DNA of 64,000 nucleotides, taken from assembly GCA_003240755.1 (NCBI GenBank), contig QFNF01000007.1:69627-133626 (forward strand), given 5' to 3'. A program made the position numbers and the translations under genes. Under the pieces are notes generated by a model. The model saw nothing but the letters and a program-made list of their open reading frames with translations. It ran no database searches and was not told the origin of the DNA. Positions 16,735-24,611 of the stretch are shown here, piece by piece (position 1 is the first letter of the stretch; every line of letters starts with the position of its first letter). The DNA comes from Sphingomonas hengshuiensis. Its GTDB lineage: Bacteria > Pseudomonadota > Alphaproteobacteria > Sphingomonadales > Sphingomonadaceae.

Positions 16735-17334
16735 TTATGCCGCGCGATTGGGCTCGACCCAGCCGATCGTGCCGTCGTGGCGACGATAGACCATGTTGAA
16801 CGATCCGGTGCCGCTGTTCTTGAACAGCAACGCATTGGTGTTGCGCAGGTCCAGCATCATGACCGCGTCGGATACGCTGGCGTCGGGCACGTCGACGCGG
16901 GTTTCGGCGATAATCAGCGGAGCGTCGGCGACGTCCTCATCCTCCTGCTCACCGCCGTTGAACACGGTGTAGCCGGCATTGTCATAGCCGTTGTCATAGC
17001 CGCCGGCCTCGTTGATCGCCGCGGCCTGTGCCGCATTGCGATCCTTCAACCGGCGGGTATAGCGCCGGAGCTGCTTTTCGATCTTGTCGGCGGCACCGAC
17101 GAACGCGCCCTGTGCCTCCTGCCCGCTATTATGCCCTTTCAGGACCAGGCCCTGTGTGACGTGACAGACGATGTCGCAGACGAACCCGTTATCGTGCGGC
17201 CCCTTGCCGAACGTCACCGTGGCAGAGATCGCGCGCTGGAAATATTTGTCCGCAATGCCCTGGAGTCGCTCCTGGACCATCACCTTCAGTGCGTCCCCGG
17301 TGTCGACCTGGTGCCCCGAAACCCGGATGTCCAT
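16735..17334 (-). CDS. hpf: Long-form ribosome hibernation promoting factor
   Basis: A 199-residue protein with the two-domain layout of long HPF. The N-terminal ribosome-binding domain (about 1-110) has RVSGHQVDTGDALKVMVQER and FGKGPHDNGFVCDIVCHV. An acidic linker follows (GGEQEDEDVADAP). The C-terminal dimerization domain (about 145-199) has AVMMLDLRNTNALLFKNSGT and NMVYRRHDGTIGWVEP. It binds 70S ribosomes and pairs them in 100S dimers in stationary phase. It is the first gene before ptsN in the same direction. Confidence 0.94.
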   Translation of the reverse strand: MDIRVSGHQVDTGDALKVMVQERLQGIADKYFQRAISATVTFGKGPHDNGFVCDIVCHVTQGLVLKGHNSGQEAQGAFVGAADKIEKQLRRYTRRLKDRNAAQAAAINEAGGYDNGYDNAGYTVFNGGEQEDEDVADAPLIIAETRVDVPDASVSDAVMMLDLRNTNALLFKNSGTGSFNMVYRRHDGTIGWVEPNRAA

Positions 17335-17391
17335 GTAATCCTCCGTCGTTGTGAAATCGGTGAGCCGCTCAAAGCGGGTGCTGTCAACGCG

Positions 17392-18078
17392 TCAGGTCGG
17401 CGACTGGCCCCATAGCGGGTCCTTCAACGTGCCGACGAACGCGGCGTGGACGGCAAGTTCGGCCTCGCTGGCCGAAAACCGGCGGGGCGGGCGCACGCGG
17501 GAGGGGACGACATCGTCCACCACCTCCGCGATCAGGGTCGGCGTCGCGTCGAGACCGAAGCCGATCTGGCGACCGCCCATCAGTTCGACATAGACCTGCG
17601 CCAGCAATTGCGCGTCGAGCAGTGCGCCGTGCAGCACACGGCGGCTGCGATCGATCCCGAAGCGGACGCACAGCGCATCGAGCGTATGCTTGGCGCCCGG
17701 ATGCCGGCTGCGCGCAATGGCCAGCGTATCCACCATCCGCGACAGGCAGATCGCGTCGCGCCCGCACGCGCCGAGTTCGCCGTTCAGGAAACCGAAGTCG
17801 AAACCGGCATTATGCGCGATCAGCGGGCTGTCGCCGATAAAGGCGAGGAGGTCGTCGATCGCGGTGTGGAACGCCGGCTTGTCGGACAGGAAGGCGTCGG
17901 ACAGGCCATGCACCGCCTCCGCTTCCTTCGGCATCGAGCGGCCCGGGTTGAAATAGGCGTGGAAGGTGGCACCGGTCTCGACCCGGTTCACCAGTTCGAC
18001 GCATCCGATTTCGACCAGGCGATCCCCTTCCGAGAATTTGAAGCCGGTGGTTTCGGTGTCGAACACGATTTCGCGCAT
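17392..18078 (-). CDS. dnaQ: DNA polymerase III epsilon subunit (proofreading exonuclease)
   Basis: A 228-residue DEDDh 3'-5' exonuclease that proofreads for the replicative polymerase. The Exo I motif is VFDTETTGF at residues 4-12. Exo II is in AHNAGFDFGFLN, and the Exo III His and Asp are in VLHGALLDAQLLAQVY. The short clamp-binding motif is expected in the C-terminal tail. The start at 18078 gives the usual MREIVFDTET N-terminus. It lies 7 bases after coaE on the same strand, in the run of genes leading away from the origin. Confidence 0.95.
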   Translation of the reverse strand: MREIVFDTETTGFKFSEGDRLVEIGCVELVNRVETGATFHAYFNPGRSMPKEAEAVHGLSDAFLSDKPAFHTAIDDLLAFIGDSPLIAHNAGFDFGFLNGELGACGRDAICLSRMVDTLAIARSRHPGAKHTLDALCVRFGIDRSRRVLHGALLDAQLLAQVYVELMGGRQIGFGLDATPTLIAEVVDDVVPSRVRPPRRFSASEAELAVHAAFVGTLKDPLWGQSPT

Positions 18079-18085
18079 GGGTACC

Positions 18086-18682
18086 TTATCCGCCTTCGCC
18101 GGGGACCATGCAAGCGACCAGCGCGGCGACCTGCACCTGTGTTGCGCCGATCGTGGTATCGGTGCGGATAATATGGTGGGCGCGAGCGCGCTTTTCGCCG
18201 TCGGGCATCTGGGTCGCGAGGATCGCGGCAAACGCCGACTCGGTCATGCCGGGGCGGGCGAGGACACGGGCGCGCTGGATATCGGGCGCGGCGGAAACGA
18301 CGGCAACGGAATCGCAGCGTGCATCGCCGCCGGTCTCGAACAGCAGGGGTATGTCGAGCACGACCAGCGGTGCGGCGGCATGGGTGTCGAGGAAGCGTTG
18401 GCGCTCGGCGGCGACGGCGGGATGGACGATCGCTTCGAGCCGACGGCGGGCGTCCGGGTCGTCGAAGATGCGATCGCGAAGCGCGGCGCGGTCGAGGCCG
18501 GCGGGACCGGTCGTGCCGGGGAAGGCGGCCTCGATCGCCGGGAGCAGCGCGCCGTTTGGCCCTTGCAGGGCATGCACGGCGGCGTCGGCGTCGAACACCG
18601 GGACGCCGAGGTCGCGGAACATCGTCGCGACGGTCGATTTTCCCATGCCGATCGATCCGGTGAGGCCGAGGATATGGGTCAC
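18086..18682 (-). CDS. coaE: Dephospho-CoA kinase
   Basis: A 198-residue enzyme of the last step of coenzyme A synthesis (ATP-dependent phosphorylation of the ribose 3'-hydroxyl). The P-loop is GLTGSIGMGKST at residues 6-17. FDADAAVHAL, the lid-region VHPAVAAERQRFL and DIPLLFETGGDARCD match the family. It overlaps aroE by 4 bases, so it is part of the aroE-coaE-dnaQ operon. Confidence 0.95.
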   Translation of the reverse strand: MTHILGLTGSIGMGKSTVATMFRDLGVPVFDADAAVHALQGPNGALLPAIEAAFPGTTGPAGLDRAALRDRIFDDPDARRRLEAIVHPAVAAERQRFLDTHAAAPLVVLDIPLLFETGGDARCDSVAVVSAAPDIQRARVLARPGMTESAFAAILATQMPDGEKRARAHHIIRTDTTIGATQVQVAALVACMVPGEGG

Positions 18683-19488
18683 GCCAGCAACCGTTCCCGC
18701 AATTCCGCATCCCGGTCGCGCGGCGGCGCAACCCCGAAGAACAGTTCGAACGCCAGTGCCGCCTGGCCGACCAGCATTTCCAGGCCATCGACCGTATCCA
18801 GCCCGCGATCATGCGCCTGTACCAGCAGCGGAGTCTCGATCGGCGCGTACACCGCGTCATAGACCACTGCATCCTCGGACAGGGGGGCAAGGTCGATGGC
18901 GAGCGGCGGCTGGCCGGTCATGCCAAGCGTGCTGGCATTGACCAGCAGCCTGACCGCCGGCAGCGGCGCGGCGAGGGGGAGGGCGTCGCCCTTCAGCCCG
19001 AAGGTGGCGAGCAGCGCAGCGGCCTTCAGCGGGTTTCGGTTGAGCACCGTTACGCGACCGACGCCCAGTTTCGACAGCGCAAACAGGATCGCCCGGCTCG
19101 CGCCGCCCGCGCCGATCACCGCGACCGGCTGGTTCGTCAGGTCGAGGCCGGCGATCGGCGCGTGGAAGCCGGCGGCGTCGGTATTGGTCCCGATCCAGTC
19201 GCCGTCCTGCCCACGGAACACGGTGTTGATCGCGCCGATCGAACCACGGACGTCTCCCGGATCGGCGACATGGTCGAGCGCGGCGAGCTTGTGCGGCACG
19301 GTGACGTTGCAGCCGCGCCAGTTCGGGTCGGTCCGACGCTCCGCGAAATAGGCGGTAAGGTCGTCGGGTTTCACGAGGAACCTGCGATATTCGGCATCCA
19401 GCCCCAGTTGATCGAGCCAGAAGCCGTGGATCATCGGGGATTTCGAATGGGCGATCGGATCGCCGATCACTTCGGCATAGGGTTTCAT
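18679..19488 (-). CDS. aroE: Shikimate dehydrogenase
   Basis: A 269-residue NADPH-dependent enzyme that reduces 3-dehydroshikimate in aromatic amino acid synthesis. The substrate-binding loop SKSPMIHGFWL, the catalytic Lys in NVTVPHK, the dinucleotide motif GAGGASRAILFAL and the Arg clamp (NRNPLKAA) are visible. ATG at 19488 gives the standard KPYAEVIGDPIAHSKSP start; upstream Mets overlap maf. It overlaps maf and coaE by 4 bases each. Confidence 0.95.
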   Translation of the reverse strand: MKPYAEVIGDPIAHSKSPMIHGFWLDQLGLDAEYRRFLVKPDDLTAYFAERRTDPNWRGCNVTVPHKLAALDHVADPGDVRGSIGAINTVFRGQDGDWIGTNTDAAGFHAPIAGLDLTNQPVAVIGAGGASRAILFALSKLGVGRVTVLNRNPLKAAALLATFGLKGDALPLAAPLPAVRLLVNASTLGMTGQPPLAIDLAPLSEDAVVYDAVYAPIETPLLVQAHDRGLDTVDGLEMLVGQAALAFELFFGVAPPRDRDAELRERLLA

Positions 19489-20081
19489 GCGGGCAGCCTT
19501 CCCCGTTGGCGCAGATAGCGCGCGATTTCGAGCAACGGCATGCCGAGGATCGTCCAGTGATCGCCATCGATCCGGTCGAACAACTGCACGCCGCGACCCT
19601 CGATCCTGAAACAGCCGACACATCCGGCGATCGCCGGCCATTCGGCATCCAGATAGGATGCGATGAAGGCGTCGGACAGCGCGCGGACGGTCAGCTTCGC
19701 ATGACCGATATGGCGCCATACCGGTCGCCCGCCCTCGACGAACACCGCCGCGCTGAACAGGTCGTGGCGCCCGCCCGACATGGCACGAAGGTGTGCGGCG
19801 GCATCCGCGCGATCCACCGGCTTGTCGAGCACGGTGCCATCGGCAAGTGCGACGACCGAATCCCCCCCCAATACCATCGTACCGGGCACGCGGGTCGCGG
19901 CGCGCATCGCCTTCATCTCGGCCAGAGCATCGGCAAGGTCGCGCGGTTTCAGCGCCTCGGCCGACAGCGCGGCCTTGGCCGCCTCTTCGTCCAGCCCGCT
20001 CGCCATCGCGTCATGGGGAATGCCGGCCGCATCGAGCATCGCGCGACGGGTGGCACTCATCGAGGCAAGGACGAAGCTCAT
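19485..20081 (-). CDS. maf: Maf family nucleoside triphosphate pyrophosphatase
   Basis: A 198-residue house-cleaning pyrophosphatase that hydrolyses non-canonical nucleotides. Visible motifs are LASMSATRRAMLDAAG (N-terminal SxSxRR element), GDSVVALADGTVLDKP, the MSGRxH-type MSGGRHDLFSAA, and AGCVGCFRIEGRGVQL in place of the more usual AGAFAIQG. The latter suggests the YceF-like branch. The start at 20081 overlaps ppsR by 4 bases. The preferred nucleotide is not certain. Confidence 0.9.
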   Translation of the reverse strand: MSFVLASMSATRRAMLDAAGIPHDAMASGLDEEAAKAALSAEALKPRDLADALAEMKAMRAATRVPGTMVLGGDSVVALADGTVLDKPVDRADAAAHLRAMSGGRHDLFSAAVFVEGGRPVWRHIGHAKLTVRALSDAFIASYLDAEWPAIAGCVGCFRIEGRGVQLFDRIDGDHWTILGMPLLEIARYLRQRGRLPA

Positions 20082-20896
20082 GCCCGCTGCTCCAGCCTGC
20101 GATCGTTGCACAGGGTGATGATCGCCGCGGCGGTTTCCTCGATCGAGCGGCGGGTGACATCGATCACCGGCCAGCCATTATCGGCGAACATCCGCCGGGC
20201 ATAGGACAGTTCCTTCACCACCGCATCCTGTTCGACATAGTCGGTGTCGGGCATCTGGTTGAGCGACAGCAGCCGGTTGCGGCGGATCGCGATCAGCCGG
20301 TCGGCGCTGGTGGTGAGGCCCACGACCAGCGGGTTCTTCAGGCCGAACAGGATCGCCGGTGGCGGGCTTTCCACGACGATCGGAATGTTAGCGGTCTTGT
20401 AACCGCGATTGGCGAGGTAGATCGAAGTCGGCGTCTTGGACGAGCGGGACACCCCGGCCAGCACGATATCGGCCTCCTCCCAATCCTCCGACGCGATGCC
20501 GTCATCATGGGCGATCGTCCACTGGATCGCATCGACCCGCGCGAAATAGGCGGCGTCGAGGCTGTGCTGCCGGCCCGGCCGCGCCTTGGCCTCCTGCCCC
20601 AACAGGCTGGAGAGCGCGTTGCTGACCGCGTCCATCGGCGCGACGATCGGCAGGCCCAGCGCGGCGCAGCGTGCTTCCAGCATCCGGCGGATCGCCGGGT
20701 TGACCAGCGTGTAGAGTACCAGCCCGGGATTGACGGCAATCTCGGCCAGGATGCGTTCGAGATGCGTTTCGGAACGCACCATCGGCCAGAAATGGCGCAT
20801 CGTGTCGACATCGTCGAACTGCGCCAGCGCCGCCTTCGCGATATTCTCCAGCGTTTCGCCGGTGGAGTCGGACAGAAGGTGGAGGTGCAGCCGCAT
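20078..20896 (-). CDS. ppsR: Bifunctional PEP synthase/PPDK regulatory protein (DUF299)
   Basis: A 272-residue regulatory kinase and pyrophosphorylase that switches phosphoenolpyruvate synthase or pyruvate phosphate dikinase by ADP-dependent threonine phosphorylation. The start LHLLSDSTGETLENIAKAAL, the P-loop GVSRSSKTPTSIYLANRG and the late YARRMFADNGWPVIDVTRRSIEE are diagnostic. In alphaproteobacteria this gene (RP001/DUF299) is the standard left neighbour of the chromosomal origin, with hemE on the right, exactly as here. Confidence 0.94.
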   Translation of the reverse strand: MRLHLHLLSDSTGETLENIAKAALAQFDDVDTMRHFWPMVRSETHLERILAEIAVNPGLVLYTLVNPAIRRMLEARCAALGLPIVAPMDAVSNALSSLLGQEAKARPGRQHSLDAAYFARVDAIQWTIAHDDGIASEDWEEADIVLAGVSRSSKTPTSIYLANRGYKTANIPIVVESPPPAILFGLKNPLVVGLTTSADRLIAIRRNRLLSLNQMPDTDYVEQDAVVKELSYARRMFADNGWPVIDVTRRSIEETAAAIITLCNDRRLEQRA

Positions 20897-20918
20897 GGGG
20901 CGCCTTTCTGCACAAGGC

Positions 20919-20927
20919 TGTGGATAA
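20919..20927 (-). promoter_or_regulatory. DnaA box, perfect
   Basis: TGTGGATAA, the exact complement of the TTATCCACA consensus, 22 bases upstream of the ppsR start. Confidence 0.85.
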
Positions 20928-20997
20928 GTCGGGGGCAGGGGCTAGCGTAACTCGGACCCGCCGCCAAGCTGTGGGAAAACCGGTTTTCATGCCCAGC

Positions 20998-21006
20998 TTA
21001 TCCACA
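20998..21006 (+). promoter_or_regulatory. DnaA box, perfect
   Basis: TTATCCACA in the forward orientation, facing the other two perfect boxes. It is the central box of the origin. Confidence 0.85.
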
Positions 21007-21039
21007 TTCCCGGCACAGGGGGCGATTCAACCAACAGGC

Positions 21040-21048
21040 TGTGGATAA
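21040..21048 (-). promoter_or_regulatory. DnaA box, perfect, followed by a weak box
   Basis: TGTGGATAA on plus (consensus on minus). It is directly followed by TGTGGACGA (21049-21057), which fits the consensus poorly but could be a cooperative low-affinity site. Confidence 0.85.
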
Positions 21049-21174
21049 TGTGGACGACACCCCGTGAATCGGCGACTTTGCGTGGGGTTCGCCCCGTCAA
21101 TCTGTTGGCATTTCGGGTAATCCACCATAAGCCCCGATATCCACCGCCCAACCTCTTCCCACCATCTATCTAGA

Positions 21175-21193
21175 TTCTACTTTAATAGTAGAA
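21175..21193. repeat. AT-rich inverted repeat beside the hemE ribosome-binding site
   Basis: TTCTACT and AGTAGAA form a 7-bp stem around TTAAT. The right arm touches the AAGGAG that serves hemE. It may be part of the origin unwinding region, a protein site, or an mRNA hairpin controlling hemE translation. Confidence 0.6.
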
Positions 21194-21205
21194 GGAGCGA
21201 CGACG

Positions 21206-22237
21206 CTGACCGGTTCTCCTGATTCCAAACCGCTTCTCCGGGTGCTGGCCGGCGAGAAACCTGCCGTCCCGCCGCTCTGGCTCATGCGACAGGCCGGGCG
21301 CTATCTTCCCGAATATCGCGCGCTACGGGCGGACAAGGGCGGGTTCCTCGATCTCGTCAACGATCCCGCGGCAGCGACCGAGGTGACGTTGCAACCCCTG
21401 CGCCGGTTCGCGTTCGACGGGGCGATCCTGTTCAGCGACATCCTGATGGTGCCGAACGCGCTGGGACAGAAACTGTGGTTCGAAACGGGTGAGGGGCCAC
21501 GGCTTGCCCCCGAACTGCGCACGCGTGCGGCGATCGATGCACTGGTGCCGGACGCTGCGATCCTCGACCCGGTCTATGCGACGGTGCGTGGCGTGGCCGC
21601 CGCCCTGCCGCCGTCCACGACCTTCCTGGGCTTCGCAGGATCGCCGTGGACGGTCGCCACCTACATGATCGCGGGCAGGGGTAGTCGCGAGCAGGCCGAG
21701 GCGCGCAGGATGGCCTATGGCGACCCTGGGGCGGTGCAGGAACTGATCGACCGGATCGTCGCGATGACGGTCGATTACCTTGCCGGACAGGTCGCGGCCG
21801 GGGTCGAGGCAGTGCAGTTGTTCGACAGTTGGTCGGGCAGCCTTGCCCCGGCTGAGTTCGAACGCTGGGTCATCGCGCCGACGGTGGCGATCGTCGAGCG
21901 CCTGCGCGCGCGGGTGCATGTGCCGATCATCGGCTTCCCCAAGGGCGCAGGCGGCAAGCTCGCCGCCTATGCGCGTGAAACGGGCGTCGACGCGATCGGG
22001 CTGGACGAGACGGTCGATCCGGCCTGGGCGAACACGCAGTTACCCGCAGGCCTGCCGGTACAGGGCAATCTCGACCCGTTGCTGCTGATCGCCGGTGGCG
22101 CGGCGCTCGACGCGGGGGTCGACCGGGTGCTCGCGGCCTTTGCGGACCGACCGCATGTGTTCAATCTGGGGCACGGCATCCAGCAGGATACGCCGATCGC
22201 GCATGTCGAGCGGCTGGTCGCGCGGGTACGCGCATGA
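21206..22237 (+). CDS. hemE: Uroporphyrinogen decarboxylase, probable CTG start
   Basis: A haem pathway enzyme that converts uroporphyrinogen III to coproporphyrinogen III. Conserved segments are MRQAGRYLPEYRALRA, RRFAFDGAILFSDILMVP, GFAGSPWTVATYMI, QLFDSWSG and FNLGHGIQQDTP. The only ATG/GTG/TTG near the start is a GTG at 21242. It has no ribosome-binding site and would cut off the conserved KPLLR. A strong AAGGAG at 21192-21197 lies 8 bases before a CTG at 21206, giving a 343-residue protein beginning (M)TGSPDSKPLLRVLAGE, a normal family N-terminus. I therefore place the start at the CTG. It is coupled to hemJ by ATGA. Confidence 0.9.
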   Translation: MTGSPDSKPLLRVLAGEKPAVPPLWLMRQAGRYLPEYRALRADKGGFLDLVNDPAAATEVTLQPLRRFAFDGAILFSDILMVPNALGQKLWFETGEGPRLAPELRTRAAIDALVPDAAILDPVYATVRGVAAALPPSTTFLGFAGSPWTVATYMIAGRGSREQAEARRMAYGDPGAVQELIDRIVAMTVDYLAGQVAAGVEAVQLFDSWSGSLAPAEFERWVIAPTVAIVERLRARVHVPIIGFPKGAGGKLAAYARETGVDAIGLDETVDPAWANTQLPAGLPVQGNLDPLLLIAGGAALDAGVDRVLAAFADRPHVFNLGHGIQQDTPIAHVERLVARVRA

Positions 22238-22689
22238 GCGGGTTTCTGGGGGCTGCCTATCCGTGGGTGAAGGCGGGGCATATCGTCTTCGTCATCTTCT
22301 GGATGGCGGGGCTGTTCATGCTGCCGCGCTATCTGGTGCATCATCAGGAAGGGCTGGACGATCCCGCCGAACCGCCACGCTGGATCAGGCGCGAAGCGTT
22401 GCTGCGCCGGATGATCCTGACCCCGGCGATGGTGATCGTGTGGGTGCTGGGACTGCTGCTGGCGGCCAATGTCGGGCTGTTCGACGGGGGCGCGGGGCTG
22501 GGGTGGCTCCACGCCAAGTTGCTCGTCGTCGTGCTGCTCAGCGGCTATCATGGCTGGGCGGTCGGCTATGCCAGGAAGCTGGCGGCGGGGCGGCCGACAT
22601 TGACGGCGCGGCAGTTGCGGCTGGCGAACGAACTGCCGGCGCTGGCGGCGATCGCGGCGGTGGTGCTGGCAGTGGTCAAGCCGTTCTAG
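22234..22689 (+). CDS. hemJ: Protoporphyrinogen oxidase HemJ
   Basis: A 151-residue inner-membrane protein with four predicted helices. The HemJ signature is seen: WVKAGHIVFVIFWMAGLFMLPRYLVHH, with the haem-ligand His in the first helix, then LTPAMVIVWVLGLLLA and WLHAKLLVVVLLSGYHGW with the K and H of the third helix. HemJ oxidises protoporphyrinogen IX, the penultimate step of haem synthesis. Overlap with hemE by 4 bases supports the pathway link and the call over other CopD-like proteins. Confidence 0.85.
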   Translation: MSGFLGAAYPWVKAGHIVFVIFWMAGLFMLPRYLVHHQEGLDDPAEPPRWIRREALLRRMILTPAMVIVWVLGLLLAANVGLFDGGAGLGWLHAKLLVVVLLSGYHGWAVGYARKLAAGRPTLTARQLRLANELPALAAIAAVVLAVVKPF

Positions 22690-22756
22690 ACCAGCGGCGC
22701 CGTCTCGTGGGCAGGCTGCCGGGCCCGACCCGGCGGACGAGCTTCGCCGGCTCCGC

Positions 22757-22785
22757 TTGACTTGCACGCGCCCGCCACCTAGGTC
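22757..22785 (+). promoter_or_regulatory. Possible promoter of rho
   Basis: TTGACT and TAGGTC are spaced by 17 bases in the 199-base gap before rho. The -10 is a poor match, so the call is weak. The long untranslated leader that would follow (about 95 bases) would suit the autoregulation known for rho in other bacteria. Confidence 0.3.
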
Positions 22786-22888
22786 GAACCTCAGTGGTGC
22801 CCGGTCCTCGGTGCGCCCGTCCCAGCCGCTTGTGTCCGCTTAATGTTGCCGACCTTGCCTCTACCTCGCTGATCTGGACCACCCCCCG

Positions 22889-24145
22889 ATGCATCTCAAA
22901 GACTTAAAGAAACACGCCCCCGCCGAACTGGTCTCGATGGCCGAGGAGCTGGGCGTCGAAGGCGCATCGACGATGCGCAAGCAGGACCTCATGTTCGCGA
23001 TCCTGAAGGCGCGCGCCGAAAATGGCGAACAGATCATGGGCGTCGGCACGATCGAGGTACTGCAGGACGGATTCGGCTTTCTGCGCAGCCCGGAGGCGAA
23101 TTATCTCGCCGGGCCGGACGATATCTATGTCTCGCCCAACCAGGTGCGCAAGCACGGCCTGCGTACCGGCGACACGGTCGAGGGCGAAGTCCGCGCGCCC
23201 AAGGATGGCGAACGCTATTTCGCGCTGAGCAAGCTGGTATCGGTCAATTTCGACGATCCCGATGCGGTCCGCCACCGGGTCAATTTCGACAATCTGACGC
23301 CGCTCTATCCCGAAGCCAAGCTGACGCTCGACCAGCTTGATCCGACGATCAAGGACAAGTCGGCGCGGGTGATCGACATCGTCAGCCCGCAGGGCAAGGG
23401 CCAGCGCACGCTGATCGTCGCCCCGCCGCGCGTCGGCAAGACCGTCATGTTGCAGAACATGGCCAAGGCGATCACCGACAACCACCCCGAAGTGTTCCTG
23501 ATCGTCCTGCTGATCGACGAACGTCCCGAGGAAGTGACCGACATGCAGCGCAGCGTGAAGGGCGAGGTCATCTCCTCTACCTTCGACGAACCGGCGCAGC
23601 GCCACGTCCAGGTCGCCGAAATGGTGATCGAGAAGGCCAAGCGCCTCGTCGAGCACAAGAAGGACGTCGTGATCCTGCTCGATTCGATCACCCGCCTCGG
23701 CCGCGCCTACAATACGGTCGTCCCGTCGTCGGGCAAGGTGCTGACCGGCGGTGTCGATGCCAACGCCCTGCAGCGGCCCAAGCGCTTCTTCGGCGCGGCG
23801 CGCAACATCGAGGAGGGCGGCTCGCTGTCGATCATCGCCACCGCGCTGATCGACACCGGCAGCCGCATGGACGAGGTGATCTTCGAGGAGTTCAAGGGCA
23901 CCGGCAATTCCGAAATCGTCCTCGACCGCAAGGTGGCGGACAAGCGCATCTTCCCGGCGCTGGACGTCGGCAAGTCCGGCACCCGCAAGGAAGAGCTGCT
24001 GGTCGACAAGACCAAGCTCAGCAAGATGTGGGTGCTGCGCCGCATCCTGATGCAGATGGGCACGATCGACGCGATGGAGTTCCTGCTCGACAAGATGAAG
24101 AATTCGAAGACCAACGAGGACTTCTTCGACAGCATGAATCAGTGA
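22889..24145 (+). CDS. rho: Transcription termination factor Rho
   Basis: A 418-residue hexameric RNA helicase. The N-terminal helical domain ([20 protein letters not shown]) and OB-fold primary RNA site ([20 protein letters not shown]) are followed by Walker A APPRVGKT, Walker [17 protein letters not shown], the Q-loop/R-loop region ([30 protein letters not shown]) and a late [14 protein letters not shown]. It terminates untranslated transcripts. A strong intrinsic terminator lies 49 bases after its stop. rho followed by mnmE is the usual origin-proximal order in this group. Confidence 0.97.
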   Translation: MHLKDLKKHAPAELVSMAEELGVEGASTMRKQDLMFAILKARAENGEQIMGVGTIEVLQDGFGFLRSPEANYLAGPDDIYVSPNQVRKHGLRTGDTVEGEVRAPKDGERYFALSKLVSVNFDDPDAVRHRVNFDNLTPLYPEAKLTLDQLDPTIKDKSARVIDIVSPQGKGQRTLIVAPPRVGKTVMLQNMAKAITDNHPEVFLIVLLIDERPEEVTDMQRSVKGEVISSTFDEPAQRHVQVAEMVIEKAKRLVEHKKDVVILLDSITRLGRAYNTVVPSSGKVLTGGVDANALQRPKRFFGAARNIEEGGSLSIIATALIDTGSRMDEVIFEEFKGTGNSEIVLDRKVADKRIFPALDVGKSGTRKEELLVDKTKLSKMWVLRRILMQMGTIDAMEFLLDKMKNSKTNEDFFDSMNQ

Positions 24146-24193
24146 TCGAGCGCGCCCTGCGACATGCTGTCGCAGGAGACGCGCCGATCGAAC

Positions 24194-24228
24194 CGCCCGC
24201 CTTTTCCACAGGGGAAGGCGGGCGTTTT
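24194..24228 (+). terminator. Intrinsic terminator of rho
   Basis: A 10-bp perfect stem (CGCCCGCCTT with AAGGCGGGCG) is followed at once by TTTT. It is the best intrinsic terminator in the origin region after that of carD. Confidence 0.8.
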
Positions 24229-24260
24229 CGTATCTCACGCCAAGGCGCTCCGGGACTGGA

Positions 24261-24285
24261 GATCCCAGCCTGTGCTGGGGTGACG
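24261..24285. repeat. Degenerate single unit of the CGTCA/TGACG palindromic repeat
   Basis: GATCCCAGCCTGTGCTGGGG followed by TGACG resembles one half of the 97-bp paired elements found from 46 kb onward. No second half is clear. It lies between the rho terminator and the DUF6489 gene. Confidence 0.5.
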
Positions 24286-24380
24286 TGATACGGCAACAGC
24301 GTGACGGATTATCGTCCCGTTATCGCCATCCACAGCTTTTCCCCCTATCATCCCCCGATCACACGCACGGGATGCAATTC

Positions 24381-24611
24381 ATGAAGATCAACGTCGAAGT
24401 CGATTGCACCCCGGAGGAAGCACGCCGCGCGATGGGCCTGCCCGACTTCACGCCGGTCCATGAGCGCTACGTCGCGATGCTGACCGAGACGATGGAGAAG
24501 GGAGCCAGCCCCGAATTGCTCGATCAGATGATGAAGAGCTGGGCGCCGATGGGCGAGGCGGGCATGAGTTTCTGGCGCAAGATGTTCGAGACGGCGGGTC
24601 GTGGCGGCTGA
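24381..24611 (+). CDS. DUF6489 family small protein
   Basis: A 76-residue protein beginning KINVEVDCTPEEARRAMGLPD and continuing with VHERYVAMLTETMEK and a short C-terminal helix with SFWRKMF. It matches a small alphaproteobacterial family found beside mnmE. The ATG at 24381 is chosen because the conserved sequence begins there; an ATG 9 bases earlier is possible. It overlaps the mnmE start by 11 bases. The function is unknown; the acidic helical composition suggests a partner protein. Confidence 0.75.
   Translation: MKINVEVDCTPEEARRAMGLPDFTPVHERYVAMLTETMEKGASPELLDQMMKSWAPMGEAGMSFWRKMFETAGRGG

Larger units (their letters stand above)
20897..21205. other. oriC: Chromosomal replication origin (oriC)
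   Basis: The 309-base gap between ppsR and hemE, the location of the mapped Caulobacter origin, contains no gene. It has three perfect 9-mer DnaA boxes (20919, 20998, 21040) and weaker ones near 20970, 21049, 21118 and 21137. It ends in an AT-rich stretch at about 21164-21192, a possible unwinding element in otherwise GC-rich DNA. All genes for about 7 kb to the left are on minus and about 10 kb to the right on plus, matching divergent replication. The exact functional limits are inferred. Confidence 0.9.

Noticed and set aside
21049-21057. TGTGGACGA as a fourth strong DnaA box
   Set aside because: Two mismatches to the consensus in the critical AT half; noted only as a weak box.
22690-22888. 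An RNA gene or riboswitch in the gap before rho
   Set aside because: A few GC-rich hairpins are visible but no recognisable aptamer or tRNA fold; only a weak promoter was listed.
24381-24611. The DUF6489 gene as a spurious frame overlapping mnmE
   Set aside because: The start sequence matches a known small family linked to mnmE, so it was kept as real.
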